Below are positions 56,810-64,000 of a DNA stretch of 64,000 bases, in pieces. Under the pieces are notes generated by a model, which saw nothing but the letters and a program-made list of their open reading frames with translations, was not told the origin of the DNA and searched no databases. Origin of the DNA: Microbulbifer sp. Q7 (GTDB lineage: Bacteria; Pseudomonadota; Gammaproteobacteria; Pseudomonadales; Cellvibrionaceae); contig NZ_LROY01000001.1 in assembly GCF_001639145.1 (NCBI RefSeq), positions 2,501 to 66,500 of the forward strand, in the 5' to 3' direction. The translations under genes and the position numbers were made by a program. How positions within the stretch are numbered: position 1 is the stretch's first letter; each line of letters begins with the position of its first letter.

Positions 56810-59503
56810 ATGCGATCTGATCGCACATTCTCGCCACCAGAACAGATTCTAAAGATAGCTGGAACCAATCACTCGATGCTGGAAGCTTCCCGCTGGCGCC
56901 GCCTTGCGCTGGCTATTGGACAATTATCACGCCCGCGCTCCCTCGCTTTCGGCCTGCTCGCTGCCCAGCCCCTGTGGCTGGCGGCGGCGGATGCGGCCGA
57001 CACCGACTCGCCCCGGGCCTCGGCGGTAACGGGCACCCTATCATCCGACAACCCCTACCTGCACCTGGACTGGTTTTCCAAGTCCCAGTTGGACCCGACC
57101 TACCGCCACACGCTGGCGCCGGTGTGTGGCGGCGCGTTTATCGAGCCCCCACGACTGTATCCCAACGCCGACCTGCTGCCGGAACAGGCCCCTCTGCGCG
57201 CCACGGCCGACAGCTCTAACTGGCTGGAAGATGGTACCGCGCAGCTGCGCGGCAATGTGCACATTACCCAGGGCTACCGGCAGCTGTTTGCCGACCAGGT
57301 CAATGTGAATCGGGCGGAAAGCACCGCCTACCTGAGCGGCGCCATCGAAATGCGCGAACCGAGCCTGCTGGTGCGCGGCAAGGCCGCCGAGATCCATACC
57401 GACAGCAAAGCGGCCTCCATCGAAGATGCCACCTACGTGGTGCACGACGAGTTCGTGCATGGATCCGCGCGCTTCGCTTCCCGAGAAGCCAGTGGGGAGC
57501 TGATTCTGACCGATGGCAACTACACCCGCTGTGAACCGGACGACGTTTTCTGGAGAATGCGCGGCGGAGAGATCGCCATCGACAATGTGGAACGCCAGGG
57601 CACCGCGCGCAATGTGCGCCTGGAAATTGCCGATATCCCGGTGTTCTACTTCCCCTATCTGCGCTTCCCGGTTGGCGATGACCGTATGTCCGGCCTGCTT
57701 TTTCCCAGTATCAGCAACAGCGATGAAAACGGCTGGGACATTGCCGTGCCCTATTACTGGAATATTGCCCCGCAGTTCGACGCCACCATTGTGCCGCGCT
57801 ATGTGCAGTACCGCGGCACCGGTCTGGAGATTGAAACCCGCCACCTGAGCGAATGGTTCAGCACCGAAGCGCGCGCGGCAGGCCTGCCCAATGACAAGGG
57901 CGGCGACGATGAGGACGCCCGCCGACTGATCAATGAGGGCTTCCCGGAGGATCTGGTGCTGCCCGCCAAGGGCGAGGACCGCTGGTACCTGAACCTGGAC
58001 CAGGTTGGTGGCAACGGCGGCCTGTGGCGCACGCGGATCGACTACTCCAAGGTCAGCGACCCGGACTATTTCCGTGACCTGGACAACGCCGAGCTGAAAG
58101 TCCCGCAAAACGTGAATGCGCGGGCGCTCACCAACCTCAACCAGACGGCAGAGGCCAGCCTCACCAGTGAACACTGGCGCGCCAGTATCCGCGCGCAGGA
58201 ATATCAGCAGTTATCCAAAGATCGCTTTGATACCTACAGCCAGCTGCCGCGGATAAATCTGGATGGCAGCTACAAGTGGGGCGACTGGCAGCTGCTGATG
58301 AATCACGAGATCACCAGCTTCGACCACGATGACACCCAGACCATCCGCTTTATTGCCGATGTGGACGACCCCAATAGCGTCACCACCAGCACGCGGAATT
58401 TTGTCAACGCCACCCGCACCCGCGTGGACTACAGCTTCGGCTGGGACAAACAGTGGCTGTGGGGCTTTTTCAATCCGGAAATTACCGGTATCTACCTGGG
58501 GTACGAACTGGCCGACACCTTCCTCGCCGACCCCAGCATGGACACGCCGGAGGCGTCTGCCGGTCAGATCACCATCGACAGCGGCCTGTTTTTTGAGCGC
58601 AGCGACACTCTGTTCGACTATGAATATGTGCAGACGCTGGAACCCCGCCTGTTCCTGATGGCCAGCAGCGAAGCCGACCAGACGGACTTTCTCAACGTGA
58701 GCACCAGCAACGGCGACGGCGGCAACGACCTGCTCTACGACACCTCGCTGTTTACCTTCAGCTACGATCAGCTGTTCCGCAGCAGCCGCTTCAACGGTAA
58801 CGACCGCATCGACGACGCCGACCGCGCCGCCATTGGTCTCACCACCCGCTTTGTGGACCCGCGCAGCGGGCGCGACCTGTTCGCCGCCAGCGCCGGCCAG
58901 ATTTTCTATTCCGAGGCCAGCCGCATCGAACTGGCCCAGTTTATCGAAGATGTGCCGCGCTCGGAGTTTGCCGCACGCCTGGAGAGCCGCCCCACGGACT
59001 CCCTGCGCATCAGCAGCGAGGTGATTTATCACGACACCGACCACACCATCAATCGCGGCAACTTCACCCTGCGCTACCTGGATGACGACTACCGACTGTT
59101 CAATGTCGGCTACCGCTATCTGCGCAAAGAGGAGAGATTCGACGCCACGGATTCCTTCCTGATACAGGGTCCCGTGCGGCAGGCGGATGTTTCCGTCGCT
59201 TGGCCGATCAATGACCGGCTTTCCATCCTCGCCCGAGCCAACTACGATTTCACCTTCGACAGGGAACTGGAATACCTCGCTGGACTCGAATATGACACCT
59301 GTTGCTACCGTACCCGGGTACTGTGGCGGCGTGAGCTGGATAATGACCTGGCGGATGTGGTGCCCCCGGAAGAGCTGGAGTTCGATGAAGGTATCTATAT
59401 TGAACTGCAACTGAAGGGACTCGCCGGCCTCGGAGGTTCGGTTACCCGGATCCTGAGCCAGGGCATTGCCAACTTTGAACAACGAGAAGTACTGAAACAG
59501 TGA
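56810..59503 (+). CDS. lptD: LPS-assembly outer-membrane protein LptD
   Basis: Inserts lipopolysaccharide in the outer leaflet together with LptE. It has 897 residues. After a signal region (about 1-62) comes the OstA jellyroll (about 115-250, STAYLSGAIEMRE) and a large beta-barrel. Disulfide cysteines are present early (C105 region, APVCGG) and as a CC pair near the end (YDTCCYRTRVLW). The start is uncertain: ATG 56810 or ATG 56876. The stop overlaps the surA start. Confidence 0.95.
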   Translation: MRSDRTFSPPEQILKIAGTNHSMLEASRWRRLALAIGQLSRPRSLAFGLLAAQPLWLAAADAADTDSPRASAVTGTLSSDNPYLHLDWFSKSQLDPTYRHTLAPVCGGAFIEPPRLYPNADLLPEQAPLRATADSSNWLEDGTAQLRGNVHITQGYRQLFADQVNVNRAESTAYLSGAIEMREPSLLVRGKAAEIHTDSKAASIEDATYVVHDEFVHGSARFASREASGELILTDGNYTRCEPDDVFWRMRGGEIAIDNVERQGTARNVRLEIADIPVFYFPYLRFPVGDDRMSGLLFPSISNSDENGWDIAVPYYWNIAPQFDATIVPRYVQYRGTGLEIETRHLSEWFSTEARAAGLPNDKGGDDEDARRLINEGFPEDLVLPAKGEDRWYLNLDQVGGNGGLWRTRIDYSKVSDPDYFRDLDNAELKVPQNVNARALTNLNQTAEASLTSEHWRASIRAQEYQQLSKDRFDTYSQLPRINLDGSYKWGDWQLLMNHEITSFDHDDTQTIRFIADVDDPNSVTTSTRNFVNATRTRVDYSFGWDKQWLWGFFNPEITGIYLGYELADTFLADPSMDTPEASAGQITIDSGLFFERSDTLFDYEYVQTLEPRLFLMASSEADQTDFLNVSTSNGDGGNDLLYDTSLFTFSYDQLFRSSRFNGNDRIDDADRAAIGLTTRFVDPRSGRDLFAASAGQIFYSEASRIELAQFIEDVPRSEFAARLESRPTDSLRISSEVIYHDTDHTINRGNFTLRYLDDDYRLFNVGYRYLRKEERFDATDSFLIQGPVRQADVSVAWPINDRLSILARANYDFTFDRELEYLAGLEYDTCCYRTRVLWRRELDNDLADVVPPEELEFDEGIYIELQLKGLAGLGGSVTRILSQGIANFEQREVLKQ

Positions 59504-60855
59504 TGACAATAATGCAGATGTTCACCCCTCTTCGCCGCGGCCTGTTGGCCTGCGCCGCCCTGTGCGCGCTGGCCCTGCCCGCCACTGCGCAGGTACAAAA
59601 ACTCGACCGGGTTGTCGCGGTGGTCGACGACGATGTCGTCATGGCCAGCGAGCTGCAACAGCGCATGGATACCATCACCCAGCAGATCGCTGCGCAAAAT
59701 GTGCAGGCACCCCCCATCGATATCCTGCGCCGCCAGGTGCTGGAGCAACTGATCGTCGAGCGCCTGCAACTGCAGATGGGGGCCCGTGCCGGTGTCACCA
59801 TCGCCGAGGAGGAGCTGGATCAGGCCATCGCCCGGGTTCAGCAGAACATGGGGGCGTCCCCCCAGGAGTTTCAGCGCAAGCTCGAAGCCGACGGCATCTC
59901 CAACAATGCCTTCCGCCAGCAGATCCGCCAGGAACTGATTATCCGTCGCGTCGAGCAGGGCAGTGTCGGGCGGCGTATCCAGATTACCGACCAGGACATC
60001 AACAACTTCCTGCGCTCGAAAGAGGGCGAATTCTGGAAGTCGCCGCAGTATCAGCTGGGCCACATCCTGATCCCGGTCAGCTCCAGCGCCCCCGCTGAAG
60101 ATGTGACCGCAGCGCGCGCCAAAGCGGAATCCATTTACGAAAAGTCCACCAACGGTGAAGACTTCCGCGCCCTGGCCATTTCCAACTCGGCCGGCCAGAA
60201 CGCCCTGCAGGGCGGTGACCTGGGGTGGCGCAAGACGGTCGAACTGCCGACCCTGTTTGCCGATGCACTGGAAGGCCTGAGCGTGGGCGATACCACCAAG
60301 CCATTCCGCAGCGATGCCGGTTTCCACCTGCTCAAAATTCACGAGCAGCGCGGCGCTGCAGAGCAGGTGGTGGAGCAGACCAAGGTGCGCCATATCCTGG
60401 TGAAAACCTCGGCCATCCGCGACGACGATGCCGCATACAAACTGCTCACAGACCTGCGGGAAAAAATCAGCGCCGGCGAACTCAAGTTCGAAGATGCCGC
60501 CAAAGATAATTCCGAAGATATCGGCACCATGCTGCAGGGCGGCGACCTCGGCTGGTCCATGCCAGGCCAGTTTGTGCCCGAGTTTACCCAGGCCATGAAC
60601 AACACCCCGGTCGGCGAGATCAGCTTGCCGTTCCGCAGCCAGTTTGGCTGGCACATCCTGCAGGTTGAAGGTCGCCGCCAGCAGGACATGACCGACCAAT
60701 ACATCCGTAACCAGGCCGCCAACCTGCTGCGCAACCGCCGTTACGAGGAAGAGCTGCAGAACTGGCGTCAGGAAATCCGGGACCAGGCCTACGTCGAAAT
60801 CAAGCTGCCGGAACTGAAAGAACCCGCCGCCGACGAAGCCGGGGAAAACCAGTAA
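59503..60855 (+). CDS. surA: Periplasmic chaperone and prolyl isomerase SurA
   Basis: Chaperone for unfolded outer-membrane proteins including LptD. From the ATG at 59503, which overlaps the lptD stop (TGATG), it has 450 residues; a GTG at 59500 and ATGs at 59512 and 59518 are alternatives. A signal peptide ends near ATAQ. The N-terminal chaperone part is followed by two parvulin domains ([10 protein letters not shown]... and [10 protein letters not shown]...) and a C-terminal helix. Order lptD-surA-pdxA-rsmA is conserved. Confidence 0.96.
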   Translation: MTIMQMFTPLRRGLLACAALCALALPATAQVQKLDRVVAVVDDDVVMASELQQRMDTITQQIAAQNVQAPPIDILRRQVLEQLIVERLQLQMGARAGVTIAEEELDQAIARVQQNMGASPQEFQRKLEADGISNNAFRQQIRQELIIRRVEQGSVGRRIQITDQDINNFLRSKEGEFWKSPQYQLGHILIPVSSSAPAEDVTAARAKAESIYEKSTNGEDFRALAISNSAGQNALQGGDLGWRKTVELPTLFADALEGLSVGDTTKPFRSDAGFHLLKIHEQRGAAEQVVEQTKVRHILVKTSAIRDDDAAYKLLTDLREKISAGELKFEDAAKDNSEDIGTMLQGGDLGWSMPGQFVPEFTQAMNNTPVGEISLPFRSQFGWHILQVEGRRQQDMTDQYIRNQAANLLRNRRYEEELQNWRQEIRDQAYVEIKLPELKEPAADEAGENQ

Positions 60856-60859
60856 CCGG

Positions 60860-61861
60860 ATGACCCCTCGCATCGCCCTCACCCCCGGCGAGCCCGCCGG
60901 GATCGGCCCGGAGCTCGCCGTCAAACTGGCCTGCGCCGGGCGTCCGGCGGATATCGCGCGGGCACAAATCGTCGCCATTGCCGACCCCGAGTTACTGCAA
61001 CAGGAAGCCGCCAGGCAGGGCAAGCCGCTACAGCTGCTGCCCTTCGATCCCAGCGAGCCTCCTGCCGCCACCCCCGAGGGGGCCCTGTACCTGCTGCCGG
61101 TGTCCCTCGCCGCTCCCGCCCACGCCGGCCAGCTCAACAGCGCCAACGGCCACTATGTGCTGGAAACCCTCGAGCGCGCCGCGCAGGGCTGCCTCAACCG
61201 CACCTTCGATGCCGTAGTCACCGGCCCGGTGCACAAAGGGGTGATCAACGAATCCGGCACACCGTTTAGCGGCCACACCGAGTTCTTTGCAGAACAGGCG
61301 GGTGTGGAGAAAGTGGTGATGATGCTGGCGGCCGACGACCTGCGGGTGGCACTGGCCACCACCCATATTCCCCTGAAAGATGTGAGCAGCGCCATCAGTG
61401 CCGACACCCTGCAGCAGGTGTTGACCATTCTGCACCGCAGCCTGCAACAGCAGTTCCGTATCGAACACCCCCGTATCGGCGTGTGCGGCCTCAACCCCCA
61501 CGCCGGTGAAGGCGGACACCTGGGGCGGGAAGAAATCGACGTGATCACGCCAGCACTCGACACCCTGCGCGGTCTCGGCCTCAATCTGATCGGCCCACTG
61601 CCCGCCGACACATTGTTTACCCCGCCACAACTGGCCCGCTGTGACGCGGTACTCGCCATGTACCACGACCAAGGGCTGCCGGTGTTAAAATTCAAGGGAT
61701 TCGGGCGCGCGATCAATATCACCCTGGGGCTGCCGTTTATCCGCACCTCCGTGGATCACGGCACGGCACTTAATATTGCCGGGCAGGGAATCGCCGATAG
61801 CGGCAGCCTACTGGCCGCCGTCAGCCAGGCCATTGAACTGGCCCAACTGCGCGCCATTTAA
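60860..61861 (+). CDS. pdxA: 4-hydroxythreonine-4-phosphate dehydrogenase
   Basis: NAD-dependent step in pyridoxal phosphate synthesis. It has 333 residues. [12 protein letters not shown] at the N-terminus, [12 protein letters not shown], metal ligand histidines in [10 protein letters not shown] and [14 protein letters not shown], and [11 protein letters not shown] are diagnostic. It begins four bases after surA. Confidence 0.97.
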   Translation: MTPRIALTPGEPAGIGPELAVKLACAGRPADIARAQIVAIADPELLQQEAARQGKPLQLLPFDPSEPPAATPEGALYLLPVSLAAPAHAGQLNSANGHYVLETLERAAQGCLNRTFDAVVTGPVHKGVINESGTPFSGHTEFFAEQAGVEKVVMMLAADDLRVALATTHIPLKDVSSAISADTLQQVLTILHRSLQQQFRIEHPRIGVCGLNPHAGEGGHLGREEIDVITPALDTLRGLGLNLIGPLPADTLFTPPQLARCDAVLAMYHDQGLPVLKFKGFGRAINITLGLPFIRTSVDHGTALNIAGQGIADSGSLLAAVSQAIELAQLRAI

Positions 61862-61906
61862 CGACGACACAGCGCGCCCTAACTTTTTACCCATACGAAC
61901 AGCTTC

Positions 61907-62728
61907 ATGGACAACTTTTTCCAACACAAAGCGCGCAAGCGTTTCGGCCAGAATTTTCTCGTCGACGAAAACATCATCGAACGGATCGTGCGCGCCATCG
62001 GCCCCAAGGACACCGACAAGCTGGTGGAAATTGGCCCCGGTCAGGGTGCCATTACCGCCCTGCTGCTGGACAAGTGCCCGTCACTGACTGCGGTGGAACT
62101 GGACCGGGATTTGATCCCCATGCTGGAATTCAAATTCCGCGACTACCCGGATTTCACCATCATCGAAAAAGATGCGCTCAAGTTCGACTTTGGCAGCCTG
62201 GCACAAGGGGATGGGGAACAACTGCGCATCGTGGGCAACCTCCCCTACAACATTTCGACTCCACTGCTGTTTCACCTGCTGAGCTTCCGCGGCAAGATTC
62301 AGGACATGCACTTTATGCTGCAGAAGGAAGTGGTGGACCGCCTGAGTGCGGTGCCCGGGGTGAAAGCCTTTGGCCGACTGAGCGTGATGACCCAGTACCA
62401 CTGCCGCGTGCAGGGGTTGTTTCCGGTACCCCCGCAATCTTTCCGCCCGGCACCCAAGGTCGACTCCGCCATCGTGCGTCTGGTACCACACCAGAGCCTG
62501 CCGTACCCAGCCGAGGACGAAGAGCTGCTGGAGCGCATCGTCAGTGTCGCCTTTCAGCAGCGCCGCAAGACCCTGCGCAATGCCCTGAAACCGCTGTTCC
62601 CGGACCTCGACCCGGAACAGCTGCCGGTAGACACCAGCCGCCGGCCGGAAACCCTCGGCGTGAAGGAATATGTGGAGCTGGCCAATTACTGCAGCCAGTT
62701 GTCCGCGCCCGAATCACCGAAACCATAA
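61907..62728 (+). CDS. rsmA: 16S rRNA dimethyladenosine transferase RsmA
   Basis: Dimethylates two adjacent adenosines near the 3' end of 16S rRNA (A1518/A1519). It has 273 residues. KRFGQNFLVD at the N-terminus, SAM site EIGPGQGAITALLL and catalytic NLPYNISTPLLF are clear. apaH begins 13 bases later; apaG, normally between, is absent. Confidence 0.98.
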   Translation: MDNFFQHKARKRFGQNFLVDENIIERIVRAIGPKDTDKLVEIGPGQGAITALLLDKCPSLTAVELDRDLIPMLEFKFRDYPDFTIIEKDALKFDFGSLAQGDGEQLRIVGNLPYNISTPLLFHLLSFRGKIQDMHFMLQKEVVDRLSAVPGVKAFGRLSVMTQYHCRVQGLFPVPPQSFRPAPKVDSAIVRLVPHQSLPYPAEDEELLERIVSVAFQQRRKTLRNALKPLFPDLDPEQLPVDTSRRPETLGVKEYVELANYCSQLSAPESPKP

Positions 62729-62741
62729 GCGGGAGCCTCAC

Positions 62742-63566
62742 TTGGCAACCTATGCAATTGGCGATATTCAGGGCTGCCTGGAACCGCTGCAACGACTGCT
62801 AAAGAAAGTCCACTTCCGCCCGGACAAGGACAAGCTGTGGCTCGCCGGTGACATGGTGCACCGCGGCCCGGACAGTCTCGGCACCCTGCGCTTCCTGTAC
62901 GAGCACCGCAGCCAGGTCACCGCCGTACTCGGCAATCACGACCTGCACCTGCTTGCCATCGCCCACGGCGCCAAACGCCTGACCGACAAGGAGCATGACC
63001 TGGCGGAAGTGCTGCGCGCAAAGGACGCCGATAAGCTGCTTGGCTGGCTGCAAAAGCAGCCACTGATGGTGCACAAGAAAGTCAATGACAAGTACTTTTC
63101 TATGGTGCATGCAGGCATCCCGCCCATGTGGAGCATGAGCAAGGCGTTGGAACTGGCGGGCGAGGTACACAGAACCCTGCAGGACCCGGCCATGGCGGAG
63201 GCCTACTTCTTTGGCATGTATGGCAATGAACCGCACAAGTGGAGCGACCACCTGATCGGCGTCGAGCGACTGCGCTCCATCACCAACTATTTCACCCGCA
63301 TGCGCTTCTGCAAGGAAGACGGCACCCTGGACCTGGTGACCAAGCAGGGCCCACTGGCGGCCCACCACGATTACAAACCCTGGTTCAGTTATAAGAACCG
63401 TAAAACCAAAAACGACCGGGTGATCTTCGGCCACTGGGCGGCGCTGGAGGGTGAAGCGAACACGAAGAATGTGTACGCGCTGGATACAGGGTGTGTGTGG
63501 GGTGGATATCTCACCGCCCTGCGGCTGGAAGATGAATCATTTTATTGTGCGGATTGCACCCCATAG
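62742..63566 (+). CDS. apaH: Symmetrical bis(5'-nucleosyl)-tetraphosphatase
   Basis: Hydrolyses Ap4A to two ADP. The family start MATYAIGDIQGC corresponds to the TTG at 62742, supported by GGGAG six bases upstream; the open frame to 62670 lies inside rsmA. It has 274 residues. Metallophosphatase motifs GDIQG, GDMVHRGP, GNHDLH, HAGIPP and FGHWAALEG are present. Confidence 0.96.
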   Translation: MATYAIGDIQGCLEPLQRLLKKVHFRPDKDKLWLAGDMVHRGPDSLGTLRFLYEHRSQVTAVLGNHDLHLLAIAHGAKRLTDKEHDLAEVLRAKDADKLLGWLQKQPLMVHKKVNDKYFSMVHAGIPPMWSMSKALELAGEVHRTLQDPAMAEAYFFGMYGNEPHKWSDHLIGVERLRSITNYFTRMRFCKEDGTLDLVTKQGPLAAHHDYKPWFSYKNRKTKNDRVIFGHWAALEGEANTKNVYALDTGCVWGGYLTALRLEDESFYCADCTP

Positions 63567-63895
63567 ACCGGGCGCCCGTGCCACACAGCCCCTTTCGCTC
63601 GCCGATAGCTAGCCGACACCTACAAACCGCCCGGCAGGCGTAACCCCCGCAAGCAGCTACACCCTGCGCCCTTTCTCTCATCCCCCACCACCCCTGATTA
63701 CAATTTCCTCCTCCCCCTCCGGGTGGGATGCCGTTTGATCACGCCTGGCCTCTAATCAATTTTCCGATTTTGTACATGCAATCAGCACCCGTCGGTTTGA
63801 GGGGGCGCATGTAGCGATGGTGTGTCCGCTTGCGGCGAACAACAACGGCGCAGGCTGGCAGAAAATTAATAATAGAAACAATAAGGTCATACAGC
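63567..63895. other. Intergenic region after apaH
   Basis: 329 bases without a supported gene. The C/T-rich middle (CCCCCACCACCCC, CCTCCTCCCCCTCC) has no hairpin I can pair convincingly. The AT-rich end (AAAATTAATAATAGAAACAATAAGG) probably holds the promoter and ribosome site of the next gene. A 62-codon minus-strand ORF here has no family character. Confidence 0.45.
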
Positions 63896-64000
63896 ATGCA
63901 AGCTTCCTCGCGCACGCGCGGGCGCAAACGTCGCGCCTGTCATATTCGTACGGTCTCTCTTCTGGCGATCGCTATCTCCGCCTCGGCCGGTAGTACTGCC
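63896..64000 (+). CDS. Start of an exported protein, cut by window edge
   Basis: Only the first 35 codons are in the window. They read as a signal peptide: a long basic n-region (RTRGRKRRACHIR) followed by a hydrophobic stretch (TVSLLAIAISASAGSTA). The n-region is strongly arginine-rich but without a clear RR-x-F-x-K Tat motif. AAGG lies nine bases upstream of the ATG. The mature protein is unknown. Confidence 0.6.
   Translation, partial: MQASSRTRGRKRRACHIRTVSLLAIAISASAGSTA

Noticed and set aside
59395..61146. 583-codon open frame on the minus strand
   Set aside because: Antisense to surA and pdxA, no recognisable domain.
63739..63927. 62-codon minus-strand ORF
   Set aside because: Overlaps the start of the exported-protein gene and has no ribosome site or family character.

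Overview
The window is GC-rich, densely packed DNA from a gammaproteobacterium. Gene order over most of its length matches the Pseudomonas-type arrangement as I remember it: tyrS–mepM–anmK–erpA–argC–hemJ; dsbD–aroQ–accBC–prmA–dusB–fis–purHD; coq7–osmC–crp; trpCDG; amgK–murU / lptD–surA–pdxA–rsmA–apaH. A marine Cellvibrionales-type genome (Microbulbifer-like) is my best guess; this is inference, because no rRNA gene is present to test it. I see no tRNA or rRNA gene, CRISPR array, prophage or intact insertion sequence.

Layout. 0–9.4 kb: tyrS (cut by the window edge), an M23 murein endopeptidase with anmK, then on the minus strand erpA, a bactofilin, a DUF6776-type protein and argC; a CLC-family protein and hemJ follow. 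9.5–13.4 kb: a divergent thiD, hemL, a MAPEG protein and hemB. 13.4–16.5 kb: an iron-uptake pair (PKHD hydroxylase and TonB-dependent siderophore receptor) behind a perfect Fur-type palindrome. 16.6–24.8 kb: PBP1b, a PfkB kinase, a GGDEF/EAL protein, a YajG-type lipoprotein, a PCu(A)C copper chaperone and an unknown lipoprotein. 25–37.9 kb: the housekeeping run dsbD to coq7. 38–48 kb: a YhfA-type OsmC protein, crp, and an oppABCDF peptide-import operon with an exported M3 peptidase that appears inserted relative to the Pseudomonas order. 48–56.5 kb: trpC, trpD, trpG, a voltage-gated sodium channel, trpE, rpe, murU and amgK. 56.8–63.6 kb: lptD, surA, pdxA, rsmA and apaH, then the first 35 codons of an exported protein.

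Themes. Cell-envelope work dominates: murein cutting (mepM), murein synthesis (PBP1b), MurNAc recycling (anmK, amgK, murU) and LPS/outer-membrane biogenesis (lptD, surA). Heme and iron genes (hemJ, hemL, hemB, erpA, siderophore receptor) form a second group.

The most unusual signal is not a gene. Nine intergenic elements (here R1–R9) of about 110 bp lie between 29.5 and 54.8 kb. Each folds on paper as a three-way junction: a roughly 28–30 bp outer stem whose sequence differs from copy to copy but is self-complementary within each copy, enclosing two hairpins with AGGGAY-like loops. The core has a direction. When it is used to define a strand, almost every non-Watson–Crick pair in the arms is G·T on that strand and none is A·C, so the fold seems to be maintained in a single-stranded form (RNA or ssDNA). 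Most copies lie 22–54 nt past a stop codon, always between genes transcribed in the same direction, and two loci hold back-to-back pairs. I do not recognise this family.
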